DNA of 64,000 bases from Paenibacillus sp. Soil522 (GTDB lineage: Bacteria; Bacillota; Bacilli; Paenibacillales; Paenibacillaceae), in the NCBI RefSeq assembly GCF_001428245.1, contig NZ_LMRV01000002.1, positions 62,001 through 126,000 on the forward strand, read 5' to 3'. Below the pieces are notes generated by a model. The model had not been told where the DNA came from, searched no databases, and worked only from the letters and a program-made list of their open reading frames with translations. The translations under genes were made by a program, and so were the position numbers. Positions 26,201 to 34,700 of the stretch are shown piece after piece (positions within the stretch are counted from its first letter, which is position 1; every line of letters starts with the position of its first letter).

Positions 26201-26534
26201 TTTGCCAAATTGCCCGGAATGTCATTCAGAATATACTTATGAAGATGGAAATCTTTTTGTCTGCCCGGAGTGCGCTCATGAATGGAATTTAGAATCAGAT
26301 TCCGGAAATGATGAGGATAAAAGGATTATTAAAGATGCAAACGGAAATGTTTTAAACGATGGTGATTCCGTAACGGTAATCAAGGACCTGAAAGTAAAAG
26401 GAAGTTCATTAGTCATAAAAATAGGCACAAAAGTAAAAAACATACGATTGATTGATGGCGATCATGATATTGATTGCAAAATTGACAGCTTCGGAGCTAT
26501 GAAGTTAAAATCTGAATTTGTTAAAAAGATTTAG
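26193..26534 (+). CDS. yjdM: PhnA/YjdM zinc-ribbon protein
   Basis: A 113-residue small protein with an N-terminal zinc ribbon, Cys residues in [27 protein letters not shown] (CPEC at 8-11 and CPEC at about 27-30), and a C-terminal SH3-like beta domain ([16 protein letters not shown], then GTKVKNIRL). It matches PhnA/YjdM length and order. The name PhnA derives from an old E. coli operon name; it is not phosphonoacetate hydrolase. Its start overlaps the methyltransferase gene. No clear role is established. Confidence 0.85.
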   Translation: MSNLPNCPECHSEYTYEDGNLFVCPECAHEWNLESDSGNDEDKRIIKDANGNVLNDGDSVTVIKDLKVKGSSLVIKIGTKVKNIRLIDGDHDIDCKIDSFGAMKLKSEFVKKI

Positions 26535-26557
26535 GATGCGAAAGGACGGCGATATTC

Positions 26558-27400
26558 ATGAAATTAGGGATACACGCAATGGCTTGGTGCAGAAATTGGG
26601 ATAACTCGGCCTTGTATACGATTGACCGGGTCAAAGCCATGGGACTTGATTTTATCGAAATCCCTCTTATGAATCTGGATGGCTTCAACGTGAAAGCCAC
26701 AAGGGATAAGCTGCGGGCGGCCGGTTTGGAAGCCGTCACTTCCACCTTAATTATAAGTCCGGAACATGATATTACCAACTTCGATCCAAAGGTCCGTGCT
26801 GCTGGAACCGACTACTTGAAGCAGTGCGTCCAGTATACGAGTGAGATTGGGGCGAATTTCTTCTCAGGAGTGATTTATGGACTTCATCTTAAATCCCATC
26901 CTGCTAGGCCTTCGGAAGAGTTGATTCAAATGGTAGCGGTACAATTAAAGGAAGTGGCACGGTATGCCGGCGAGCTGGGTGTCACTATTGGGATTGAACC
27001 GATTAACCGTCATGAGACTTTCATGGTCAATACATGCAAGCAGGCTCTTGCATTGAAGCATATGATTGGCGAACCAAACGTTAAGATTCATCTGGACACT
27101 TATCATATGAACATTGAAGAAAAAAGCTTGTCAGGTGCTGTAAGAGATGCAGGAAAAGATTTGGGCCATATTCACCTGAATGAAAATGATTGGGGAATCC
27201 CTGGTACGGGGCATCTGGATTGGGACGGCGTGTTTCGCGCATTAAGAGAGATCGATTATAAGGGGTATGCATCCTTGGAGTGTGTGATTGATTTTGAAGG
27301 AGGCGGGGTATGGAGACAATTGGCTCCTGACAGCGCTACATTCGTAGAAGAGGGCATCCGTTTCTTAGCGGAGAAGAGAGAAAACTACTGGGGCAGATGA
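26558..27400 (+). CDS. Sugar isomerase/epimerase (D-tagatose 3-epimerase/D-allulose type)
   Basis: A 280-residue TIM barrel of the AP endonuclease family 2 fold. The metal ligands Glu147 (GIEPINRHE), Asp180 (HLDTYHMNIEE), His206 (HIHLNEN) and Glu241 (SLECVID) are all present and match D-tagatose/D-allulose 3-epimerases. Such enzymes epimerise ketohexoses at C3. SD AAAGGACGG precedes ATG. It is 23 bases after phnA and may share its transcript. Substrate is a family-based inference. Confidence 0.85.
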   Translation: MKLGIHAMAWCRNWDNSALYTIDRVKAMGLDFIEIPLMNLDGFNVKATRDKLRAAGLEAVTSTLIISPEHDITNFDPKVRAAGTDYLKQCVQYTSEIGANFFSGVIYGLHLKSHPARPSEELIQMVAVQLKEVARYAGELGVTIGIEPINRHETFMVNTCKQALALKHMIGEPNVKIHLDTYHMNIEEKSLSGAVRDAGKDLGHIHLNENDWGIPGTGHLDWDGVFRALREIDYKGYASLECVIDFEGGGVWRQLAPDSATFVEEGIRFLAEKRENYWGR

Positions 27401-27481
27401 ATGATTGATAATGCTGCAAAAGAGGGCGAATGGGTCTACTCATCAGAATTGAAAAACCACAATGAATTCAAGTTAGAATCG

Positions 27482-27516
27482 GACTGTCGAGCGTGGCTTC
27501 GGCAGTCTATTTTTTT
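27482..27516 (+). terminator. Intrinsic terminator of the epimerase transcript
   Basis: Stem gactgtcgagc/gcttcggcagtc (one mismatch/bulge) followed by TTTTTTT. Confidence 0.6.
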
Positions 27517-27643
27517 GGGCCGAAAGCAAACATGGTCGAAATATCCAGTGTTAAAGTGGAGACAGCTTCTTTCTTTAATGAGCCGCGCTTCGTTTATCTG
27601 CGTATAGCATCTAGAGAAGTATCTTTCCCTTAAATGTATCATC

Positions 27644-27662
27644 GTTTAAATTCCGTTTAAAC
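27644..27662. promoter_or_regulatory. Perfect inverted repeat upstream of the ABC exporter gene
   Basis: GTTTAAA-TTCCG-TTTAAAC, 7-bp arms around 5 bases, 59 bases before the GTG start. It could be an operator for the exporter gene. The rest of the gap 27401-27720 holds the terminator above and nothing else I can recognise. Confidence 0.4.
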
Positions 27663-27720
27663 AGGTAAGGTAAAGCAGGAAACGTGGTGGAGAGAATAGA
27701 GAGGCAGGAGTGAAGATCGG

Positions 27721-29466
27721 GTGAAGGATAAAAAGAGTAAGGTGAAGCGGTTTATAGCACTTATTATGGAGACGAATCCTCCGAAGGCGCTGCTTTCCGT
27801 GGCGGTTATTCTGAGCGTCATTACGACGCTGGTTGGACTTACGATCCCGTTATTTACGAAAAATATGGTTAACGGATTTTCGCTTGGCTCATTAAGCACG
27901 GCTCAGATCGCTTTGATGGCGGCAGCTTTTATAGCCCAGGTCGTGTCAGGAGGCATCTCCGTTTACTTGCTGCACTACAGCGGCAATAAAATCGTATCGT
28001 CCATTCGCGAGCGGTTGTGGAGCAAGCTGCTGCGCCTGCCGGTTCCGTATTATGACAACAAATCGTCCGGCGATACGATTAGCCGTCTGACGAACGACAC
28101 GGCGCTGCTGAAGGGTCTCATTACCGAGCATGTGACCGGTTTTTTCACAGGTATTTTATCCATTATCGGCGCATTGTCGATTTTGTTCTATATGAACTGG
28201 CAAATGACGATTATCATGCTTACCGTATTCCCGGTTGCCGCTTTAATCATGGTGCCGATCGGCCGCAAAATGTACAGCATCTCCAAGTCGACGCAGGAGG
28301 AGAACGCCCGTTTTACCTCTGTCATCAACCGCGTTGTATCTGAAATTCGTTTGGTGAAGGCGTCAGGCTCCGAGCCCGTCGAATTTGAACAGGGACGTGC
28401 CGGCATTCAAAATTTGTTTGGCTTCGGCTTGAAGGAAGCCCGCATGCAGGCGCTTATATCACCGATCGTATCGTTTATTATTTTATTGCTGCTCGTTTGC
28501 CTGATCGGCTTTGGCGGCGTGCAGGTATCTTCAGGCGCCATGACAGCGGGCGAATTAGTTGCATTCATCATGTATTTGTTCCAAATCATGCTGCCCATTA
28601 CGCAAATTTCGCAGTTCTTTACGCAATTTCAGAAGGCAATGGGAGCGACAGAAAGCATTATTGGCATTTTGGAAGCCGAAGAGGAAGACCAGGATTCCGG
28701 CAATGCGGTTACCGAAATGAATCAGACGCTTAAGGTGGAGCATGTGTCTTTCGCTTATAAGCCGGAGGAGCCGATCCTGAGAGATGTGAGCCTAACGATC
28801 GAAGCGGGAAAAGTAACGGCGCTTGTCGGCCCGAGCGGCAGCGGCAAAACGACGCTGTTCTCGCTGCTGGAGCGGTTCTATGACCCGACCTCCGGCGCAA
28901 TCCGGCTTGGAGGGACGGATATCCGGGATGCTTCGCTGCGTTCATGGCGGAGTCAGATCGGCTACGTTTCTCAGGAAAGCCCGATTATAGCGGGAACGAT
29001 AAAAGATAATTTGTGCTACGGCCTGGACCGCAAAGTCACGCAGCAGGAAATCGAGCAGGCTGCACGAATGGCTTATGCAGATGGTTTTATCGAGGCTTTG
29101 CCGGACGGCTATGCAACGGAGGTTGGAGAACGCGGCATTAAGCTCTCCGGCGGTCAGCGGCAGCGGATTGCCATTGCGAGGGCGCTGCTGCGGGACCCGC
29201 ATATTCTGATGCTCGATGAAGCGACGTCCAACCTGGACAGCAAGTCGGAGGAGGTTGTGCAGGACGCGCTGAAAAACTTGATGGTTGGACGGACAACGGT
29301 CGTGATCGCGCATCGGTTATCGACGGTCGTTGATGCCGATTCGATCGTATTTTTGGAGAAGGGCGTCATTACAGGCGTCGGAACGCATGAGCAGCTGTAT
29401 GCCAGTCATGCGATGTATCGTGAATTCGCGATCGGCCAGTTTCGCATGAACATAACGGCTTCGTAA
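27721..29466 (+). CDS. ABC half-transporter exporter (BmrA/LmrA type)
   Basis: A 581-residue homodimeric type IV exporter: six helices in residues about 25-310 fused to an ATPase domain. Walker A GPSGSGKTTLF near 374, Q-loop IGYVSQESPI, signature LSGGQRQRIAIARA near 477, Walker B HILMLDEATSNLD near 497 and the H-loop in VIAHRLST near 529. All catalytic residues are present. It probably expels drugs or lipids; the cargo is unknown. Translation starts at GTG 27721 with AGGAG upstream. An inverted repeat upstream may bind a regulator. Confidence 0.88.
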   Translation: MKDKKSKVKRFIALIMETNPPKALLSVAVILSVITTLVGLTIPLFTKNMVNGFSLGSLSTAQIALMAAAFIAQVVSGGISVYLLHYSGNKIVSSIRERLWSKLLRLPVPYYDNKSSGDTISRLTNDTALLKGLITEHVTGFFTGILSIIGALSILFYMNWQMTIIMLTVFPVAALIMVPIGRKMYSISKSTQEENARFTSVINRVVSEIRLVKASGSEPVEFEQGRAGIQNLFGFGLKEARMQALISPIVSFIILLLLVCLIGFGGVQVSSGAMTAGELVAFIMYLFQIMLPITQISQFFTQFQKAMGATESIIGILEAEEEDQDSGNAVTEMNQTLKVEHVSFAYKPEEPILRDVSLTIEAGKVTALVGPSGSGKTTLFSLLERFYDPTSGAIRLGGTDIRDASLRSWRSQIGYVSQESPIIAGTIKDNLCYGLDRKVTQQEIEQAARMAYADGFIEALPDGYATEVGERGIKLSGGQRQRIAIARALLRDPHILMLDEATSNLDSKSEEVVQDALKNLMVGRTTVVIAHRLSTVVDADSIVFLEKGVITGVGTHEQLYASHAMYREFAIGQFRMNITAS

Positions 29467-29516
29467 GCGGAGCGTTTTTTTATATTTGAAAGCTACAAGG
29501 GAAGAGGTTGGAGGGA

Positions 29517-30611
29517 ATGCTCATATTCATTAGCGTCATAGCTGCACTTGTTATCGCCATGTATTTGGTGCTGCAATATTATCCTGCCTTTGGAGCGAGC
29601 CCGACAAAAGAGAGACGGGAGCAGTTAAGCCGGTCGAGGCATTATGCCAAAAGCAAGTTTGTTAACCTGATACCTACGGTTATGGAAACAACGGCAGTAG
29701 AGAAGCTTAAGCTGCTCGTCCAGTTCATGAAAGGCAATCCGCAGGGGAGGCCGGGTAAGCCGGTGGTGATCGAGCCGCTGAGCAAGGTTTATTTTGGACA
29801 GGGGCAGCAGCCCAAGCTCACATGGTTTGGCCATTCCGCCGCATTGCTTCAGCTGGACGGGAAAACCTTGCTGCTCGATCCGATGTTCGGCAGGGCGCCA
29901 TCTCCATTCCCGCTTATCGGCGGAAAACGGTTCAGCGACAAGCTTCCGTTCGAGATTGAGCAGCTGCCGGAGGTCGATGCCGTGCTCATTTCCCATGATC
30001 ATTACGATCATCTGGATTACGGTTCGATCGTGAAGCTGAAGGACAAGGTGAAGCAGTTTTTCGTACCGCTGGGCGTTGCGCCTCATTTGGTGAAATGGGG
30101 AATAGATCCGGCAAAAATAGAGGAGCATGATTGGTGGGAGGAGTTTTCCTATCAGGGGCTTCAGCTGGCTTGCACGCCTGCGAGACATTTTTCCGGAAGA
30201 AGCCTTACGGACCGCGATGCTACGCTATGGTGCTCCTGGGTCATACACGGGCGCGCGGCAAAAATCTTTTTTAGCGGCGACAGCGGTTATGGCCCTCATT
30301 TTAAAGAAATCGGCGACAAATACGGTCCGTTTGATCTTACTTTAATGGAGTGCGGTCAATACGATGAGCGCTGGGCCGCAATTCATATGATGCCTGAAGA
30401 AACGGTACAAGCCCATTTGGACGTACGGGGGAAGGTTATGATTCCGATTCACTGGGGCGCATTTACGCTGGCGCTGCATGATTGGACGGACCCAGTGGAG
30501 CGCGCCGTGAAGGCCGCCAAGGAACGAAACGCGATGATTTCCACTCCAAAAATAGGCGAGACCGTCTTCATTCGAGCAGCCGCATATCCGGCCTCATTAT
30601 GGTGGCGGTAG
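29517..30611 (+). CDS. Membrane-anchored MBL-fold hydrolase (UlaG/NAPE-PLD-like)
   Basis: A 364-residue metallo-beta-lactamase-fold protein with an N-terminal membrane segment (about residues 1-23) and then a catalytic domain. The metal-binding HxHxDH is SHDHYDHLD near 160; further ligands include FSGDSGYGPHF near 257 and PIHWG near 312. The TWFGHSAALLQLDGKTLLLDPMF block is as in NAPE-PLD/UlaG-like lactonases and phosphodiesterases. GAGG lies 9 bases before ATG 29517; TTG 29508 has worse spacing. Substrate not known. It is 50 bases after the ABC exporter and probably cotranscribed. Confidence 0.8.
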   Translation: MLIFISVIAALVIAMYLVLQYYPAFGASPTKERREQLSRSRHYAKSKFVNLIPTVMETTAVEKLKLLVQFMKGNPQGRPGKPVVIEPLSKVYFGQGQQPKLTWFGHSAALLQLDGKTLLLDPMFGRAPSPFPLIGGKRFSDKLPFEIEQLPEVDAVLISHDHYDHLDYGSIVKLKDKVKQFFVPLGVAPHLVKWGIDPAKIEEHDWWEEFSYQGLQLACTPARHFSGRSLTDRDATLWCSWVIHGRAAKIFFSGDSGYGPHFKEIGDKYGPFDLTLMECGQYDERWAAIHMMPEETVQAHLDVRGKVMIPIHWGAFTLALHDWTDPVERAVKAAKERNAMISTPKIGETVFIRAAAYPASLWWR

Positions 30612-30672
30612 GCAATAGGCGTTACGGGAACAGCCTTTCGGAGGCAATCGGCAGGCTGTTCTTGTATGCTGC

Positions 30673-31668
30673 TTAGGCGCGGACGATCGCTGAGCGGCTG
30701 GCATCCCAGCGCCACAGCGGGCTGCTGCTCTCGAGCCACACGCCGCCATACCATACATCGATGCCGCTCATCGTTGTCCAATCGGCATGATTGCCCGCAA
30801 CCTTTTCCCCAAGCTCTGTTAGACTTACTTTTGCATGCAAGAAAGCTTCGGGAGGTTCATTCAATCCTGGAATCCTAACGTTGCCTTCAAGCGAAATGAG
30901 CGGATGCGGACCTTCCGAGAGACGCCGCAAACATAACCAATACTGGATATCGCCCATGCCCAGCCCATATAGGCGGTCGCCCGTCCGCTGAAAGAGCTGC
31001 AAGGGAGTATCGACGCCGCTCAAGAGCAGCTCGATCGTTGTTTGCTCTATAATGCCAAGGCCGTTCTGAACGGATGGAAATCGCTTCAAATGGAGCCGGA
31101 ATGCTGCATGCAGGAAAGGAAGCGCAGAGGTATCCTCTTGAAGAAGCTCAGCGATCGCTTCGGGAGTTTTGGACGTAAATGCTTCCCATGCTTTTTTGCC
31201 TAAAAGGAGCTGTTCGGCAGTTATTACTTGCCATGTGCCGACCAGGCCAAACAGCTGCTCTTCAGAAAGCTGGCCTAGGCCGTGAAAGATCGGAATGCCT
31301 GGATATTGATTGATGCTTAACAGATGCAGCTTGGTGCCGCCCCGTGCTTGTTCTGAAAAATAATACAGCAAGCAGCTAAGCATCGTTTGGTCGTACAGAT
31401 CATGCTCGAACCAAAGCACGATATCGTTATATTGCCGAAAGCCCGACAGCTGTTTTTCCTGCGCCTCCGAGGAAGCGCGCCATTCCTGCCGCGGTATGCC
31501 TAGTGCCTGCTCCAAATATTGTCCTCTTACTGCCCGGTTTGCAGGCAACTCCGGCTGTGTAAATACGGGGCCCTCCGTATAAATTTCTCTCCAAACGAGT
31601 ACGTCCCCTGGAGTACCGTTCTTCTTCAGCTTTGTTCCAACCGAATCTCCGTTTACAATGTGCAGCAT
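30673..31668 (-). CDS. DUF1835 domain protein
   Basis: A 331-residue protein whose start MLHIVNGDSVG and FREIYTEGPV-like continuation (VWREIYTEGPVF near residues 26-37) define DUF1835; QYNDIVLWFEHDLYDQTML near 78-97 and RLYGLGMGDIQYWLCLR near 245 complete the pattern with a C-terminal DUF3658-like unit. The family is common in Bacilli and uncharacterised; the asp/his pattern WFEHDLYDQ could bind metal, an inference. AAGGAGGG is 10 bases before ATG 31668; GTG 31674 is closer and also possible. Confidence 0.75.
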   Translation of the reverse strand: MLHIVNGDSVGTKLKKNGTPGDVLVWREIYTEGPVFTQPELPANRAVRGQYLEQALGIPRQEWRASSEAQEKQLSGFRQYNDIVLWFEHDLYDQTMLSCLLYYFSEQARGGTKLHLLSINQYPGIPIFHGLGQLSEEQLFGLVGTWQVITAEQLLLGKKAWEAFTSKTPEAIAELLQEDTSALPFLHAAFRLHLKRFPSVQNGLGIIEQTTIELLLSGVDTPLQLFQRTGDRLYGLGMGDIQYWLCLRRLSEGPHPLISLEGNVRIPGLNEPPEAFLHAKVSLTELGEKVAGNHADWTTMSGIDVWYGGVWLESSSPLWRWDASRSAIVRA

Positions 31669-31761
31669 CGTCACGCGTCCCTCCTTTATAGGATGATTTT
31701 GGCGGAAAGCGCGCTCTTTTGCAACCAAATATACTGCCGCTCTAGTCGACGGAAGTATCAT

Positions 31762-31950
31762 GGCAAATGTATAAGCAGCAAGGAGGGTAAATAGTTGTTA
31801 TAGAAGAGAGCTATAATAAAGTAATGAATCGAAGCAATCGGCGAGTGAGTAAGTGTGAAAGGTGGCTGTTAGCACATAGGCTCCCGGTTGGAGCCGGAAT
31901 TGCAGTTTTGCAGCATCGTTCATTGATACAAAATCATTTATGAAAAAGTG
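31762..31950. other. Intergenic region before the MarR gene
   Basis: Between the divergent DUF1835 and MarR genes. Apart from the promoter and operator at its right end I see no gene or repeat. Confidence 0.4.
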
Positions 31951-31979
31951 TTGACAGCTGCTTCAAAATATATTATCTT
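31951..31979 (+). promoter_or_regulatory. Promoter of the mhqR-like gene
   Basis: TTGACA (31951-31956) followed after 17 bases by TATCTT (31974-31979). The -10 element lies inside the palindromic operator, so binding there would block polymerase. Confidence 0.6.
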
Positions 31980-31990
31980 TAATTCAAGAT
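31975..31990. promoter_or_regulatory. MhqR-like operator 1
   Basis: ATCTTTAATTCAAGAT, an AT-rich 16-bp palindrome of the form ATCTTnAATTnAAGAT, overlapping the -10 of the regulator promoter. A second copy stands before the doxX gene. Confidence 0.65.
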
Positions 31991-32033
31991 AATTAATTTA
32001 AAGATAAATCCAGCGCAGAAGGGAGTGATAATC

Positions 32034-32480
32034 ATGACAAACCGTAAATCAAATGATTCATTAGATCTCTTCATCGCGCTGTCTAGAGCGAGCCAATGGG
32101 TGAACGCCCACGCGGATCGCGATATTCGTAAAAATGGCTTGAACCGTACGGAATTTGGGGTACTTGAGCTGTTGTACCATAGAGGACCGCAGCCCTTGCA
32201 GCAAATTGGCGAGAAGGTGCTTATGAGCAGCGGCAACATTACGTATGTAGTCGATAAGCTGGAGAAGAAGCAAGCCGTCCGCCGCAGAGCTTCGACAGAG
32301 GATCGACGTCTCATCTACGCCGAGCTGACTGATCAAGGCAAGCAGTTCGTGGAGCAAGTGTTTCCCGCCCATCAGGAAACAATAGAGCAAGCGGTGAGCG
32401 GTCTATCGACTGAAGAAAAGCAGCTGGCAAGCAAGCTGCTCAAGAAGCTGGGAAAGTTTGCGCAGGAGCACTACAAGTAG
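32034..32480 (+). CDS. mhqR: MarR-family repressor, MhqR-like
   Basis: A 148-residue winged-helix repressor. Blocks LNRTEFGVLELLYHRGPQPLQQIGEKVLMSSGNITYVVDKLE and RRRASTEDRRLIYAELTDQGK (read in parts) follow B. subtilis MhqR closely, which senses quinones and catechols and represses detoxification genes. Its neighbours are exactly such genes: DoxX (MhqP-like), ring-cleaving dioxygenase (MhqE/MhqO-like) and esterase (MhqD-like). A shared palindrome lies in front of this gene and in front of doxX, supporting autorepression. GGGAG precedes ATG 32034. The name is by similarity and context. Confidence 0.75.
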   Translation: MTNRKSNDSLDLFIALSRASQWVNAHADRDIRKNGLNRTEFGVLELLYHRGPQPLQQIGEKVLMSSGNITYVVDKLEKKQAVRRRASTEDRRLIYAELTDQGKQFVEQVFPAHQETIEQAVSGLSTEEKQLASKLLKKLGKFAQEHYK

Positions 32481-32519
32481 CCGGGCTGCATCTGATGAGA
32501 AGCAGCTGCATATCTTTTA

Positions 32520-32571
32520 CCGCGAAACGGGCTTTAGGAGCCAATTGGATGGCATCGGCCGTTTACGCTCG
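32520..32571 (+). repeat. Interspersed hairpin repeat, copy A
   Basis: A 52-base element that begins CCGCGAAACGGGCT and ends GGCCGTTTACGCTCG, with GCC..GGC in the middle. It shares its ends and spacing with copies at 46549 (same strand) and 49597 (opposite strand). Ends can pair as GCGAAACGG with CCGTTTACGC. It lies between mhqR and doxX, just before operator 2. Confidence 0.6.
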
Positions 32572-32577
32572 CCTAAT

Positions 32578-32593
32578 ATCTTAAATTAAAGAT
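32578..32593. promoter_or_regulatory. MhqR-like operator 2
   Basis: ATCTTAAATTAAAGAT, the second copy of the ATCTTnAATTnAAGAT palindrome, 49 bases before the doxX start. Confidence 0.65.
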
Positions 32594-32641
32594 TCTTTAA
32601 AATATAATAAAAAACTAAAAACAAAAATGGAGGAATTTAAA

Positions 32642-33043
32642 ATGAGTATGGCATTGGGATTGTTGATCGTTCGTCTGGTTGTAGGTTTGTTGTTCGTAGG
32701 GCATGGCGCACAGAAGCTGTTCGGCTGGTTTGGCGGATATGGACCAAAAGGAACGGGCGGCTGGTTGGAATCGATCGGCGTTAAGCCCGGAGTAGCAATG
32801 GCCATCGTTGCCGGGCTGATGGAGCTTGTTGGAGGGGTATTATTTGCAGCAGGGCTGCTTACTCCGCTTGCCGCAGCATTGATCGTGATGACGATGCTGG
32901 TCGCTATCGTTAAGGTGCATGGACAGAACGGATTGTGGGTGACTGCAAACGGTTATGAATATAATCTCGTCCTCGCAGCCATTGCTATAGGTATCGCTTT
33001 AACAGGTGCTGGTCCATTTTCGCTTGATGCGCTGATCCGTTAA
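32642..33043 (+). CDS. DoxX-family membrane protein (MhqP-like)
   Basis: A 133-residue membrane protein with four helices. RLVVGLLFVGHGAQKLFGWFGGYG near residues 10-33 is the DoxX signature, then TPLAAALIVMTMLVAIVKVH and a last helix. MhqP-type DoxX proteins are thought to take part in quinone redox at the membrane. GGAGG lies 8 bases before ATG 32642; the ATG that overlaps that site is rejected. First gene after operator 2 and the likely head of the operon with the dioxygenase and esterase. Confidence 0.8.
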   Translation: MSMALGLLIVRLVVGLLFVGHGAQKLFGWFGGYGPKGTGGWLESIGVKPGVAMAIVAGLMELVGGVLFAAGLLTPLAAALIVMTMLVAIVKVHGQNGLWVTANGYEYNLVLAAIAIGIALTGAGPFSLDALIR

Positions 33044-33104
33044 TCTATGATTTTGTTAGTTACATTACTTTTTGAACTAATATAAAATAGGGAGTGTAAA
33101 CCAT

Positions 33105-34052
33105 ATGACAACGCAAACGGCTGGTATTCATCATATAACTGCTTTTGTTAGAAATGCGCAGATTACGGCAGATTTTTATGCAGGAGTGCTTGGCCTGCGC
33201 CTGATTAAGAAAACGATTAACTTTGATGCCCCTGAGGTGTACCATCTGTACTTCGGCAATGAAATCGGAAGTCCGGGTACGATCATAACGTTTTTCCCTT
33301 GGGAAAATTCGCGCAAAGGTAAAGTCGGCGGAGGGCAAGTCGGCTATACCACCTATGTTGTTCCCGCTGATGCGTTCGATTTCTGGAGAGAGCGGCTGGC
33401 TAAGTTAAATGTGACTTTCACGCAAACGTCGAGGTTTGGCGAGCAGTACCTGCAATTCGCAGATCCGGACGGCTTGCTGCTCGAAATCGCAGCACGTGAG
33501 CAGGGAGCGGAAAGCAAATGGGCGTTCGGCGGAATTCCGGCAAGTAAAGCGGTCAAAGGGTTCGGGGGCGCGATACTGTACAGCACGGCCCCCGCTCAAA
33601 CCGCGGAGCTTCTCGTGAATGTGATGGGGCTGGAGAAGGTCGGACAAGAAGGCGCCTATGCCCGTTTTAAAGCGACAGGAGATTTGGGCAACCTGATTGA
33701 CGTCAATGTAGACAGCATGGAGCCGGGTCATGGCGGCGCCGGCACCGTTCACCATATTGCATGGCGGGCGAAGGACGATGCGGAGCATGCGCTGTGGAGA
33801 AGCCATGTCGAGAGCAATGGCTTCCAGCCTACGCCGATCGTAGACAGACAATATTTTAAAGCGATCTACTTCCGTGAAGCAGGCGGCATATTGTTCGAGA
33901 TTGCGACTGATCCGCCGGGCTTTGCACGCGATGAAGAGCCGGCACGTCTCGGCGAGAAGCTGATGCTTCCTGAATGGTATGAGGGCCATCGCACGCAAAT
34001 CGAGCAATTATTATCACCATTTGAAATAAGGGTATTGGAGGAGGACAAATGA
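33105..34052 (+). CDS. VOC-superfamily ring-cleaving dioxygenase (MhqO/MhqE-like)
   Basis: A 315-residue protein of two glyoxalase/VOC modules. GIHHITAFVRNAQITADFYAGVLGLRL opens module 1; TVHHIAWRAKDD near residue 212 opens module 2. Metal-ligand candidates are His9/His10, His215/His216 and Glu in GGILFEIATDPPGF near 265. Family members open hydroquinone or catechol rings. GGGAG precedes ATG 33105. It overlaps the esterase gene by four bases, so synthesis is coupled. Actual substrate not tested. Confidence 0.85.
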   Translation: MTTQTAGIHHITAFVRNAQITADFYAGVLGLRLIKKTINFDAPEVYHLYFGNEIGSPGTIITFFPWENSRKGKVGGGQVGYTTYVVPADAFDFWRERLAKLNVTFTQTSRFGEQYLQFADPDGLLLEIAAREQGAESKWAFGGIPASKAVKGFGGAILYSTAPAQTAELLVNVMGLEKVGQEGAYARFKATGDLGNLIDVNVDSMEPGHGGAGTVHHIAWRAKDDAEHALWRSHVESNGFQPTPIVDRQYFKAIYFREAGGILFEIATDPPGFARDEEPARLGEKLMLPEWYEGHRTQIEQLLSPFEIRVLEEDK

Positions 34053-34663
34053 TGAAGCATATTTTCAAACAAGGAACGGATCAAGCTGCGCCAGTACTGC
34101 TGCTCTTGCATGGAACGGGAGGCACCGAGCGGGATTTACTCCCGCTTGCCGACCGTATATCGCCAGCCTCATCCGTACTCAGCGTTAGAGGAAATGTGCT
34201 GGAGAATGGCATGCCGCGTTATTTCCGGCGGCTGGCCGAGGGCATATTCGACCTTGAGGATTTGGTGTTCCGTACGAAGGAGCTGAATGATTTTTTGGGT
34301 AGCGCCGCAACCGAGTACGGCTTCGACCGCGGCAATCTTATTGCAGTCGGCTATTCCAACGGAGCGAATATAGCTGGAAGCCTGCTTTTCCATTATCAAG
34401 GCACGCTGCGGGGCGCGATATTGCATCACCCGATGGTGCCGGTCCGCGGGTTAGAGCTGCCTGATCTTACAGATGTCCCTTGCTTCATCGGCGCAGGCTT
34501 GAACGATCCGCTTTGCACGCCGCAGGAAACCGAGGAGCTTGACCGTCTGCTGCAAGCGGCAGGCGCGCCCGTTACGGTTCATTGGGAGCGGTTTGGCCAT
34601 CAGCTGACGAGCTCAGAGGCGGCTGCGGCAGCAGCTTGGTTTAACGAAACCTTCAACGTCTAA
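34049..34663 (+). CDS. Alpha/beta-hydrolase carboxylesterase (MhqD-like)
   Basis: A 204-residue phospholipase/carboxylesterase-type hydrolase. LLLLHGTGGTERDLLPLADRI opens the fold with the oxyanion HG; the nucleophile Ser is in VGYSNGANIA near residue 103, Asp is in GAGLNDPLCTPQET near 152, and His in ERFGHQLT near 186. MhqD-type hydrolases act on products of the dioxygenase. Overlaps its upstream gene by ATGA. Double ATG at 34049/34052 leaves one residue of doubt in the start. Confidence 0.85.
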   Translation: MMKHIFKQGTDQAAPVLLLLHGTGGTERDLLPLADRISPASSVLSVRGNVLENGMPRYFRRLAEGIFDLEDLVFRTKELNDFLGSAATEYGFDRGNLIAVGYSNGANIAGSLLFHYQGTLRGAILHHPMVPVRGLELPDLTDVPCFIGAGLNDPLCTPQETEELDRLLQAAGAPVTVHWERFGHQLTSSEAAAAAAWFNETFNV

Positions 34664-34700
34664 TTGAAGCAAACATATCGTTGTGAAAGAGGTGCCCGCC

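Noticed and set aside
27401-27607. A 68-codon plus-strand frame after the epimerase gene
   Set aside because: No binding site, and the frame crosses an intrinsic terminator hairpin.
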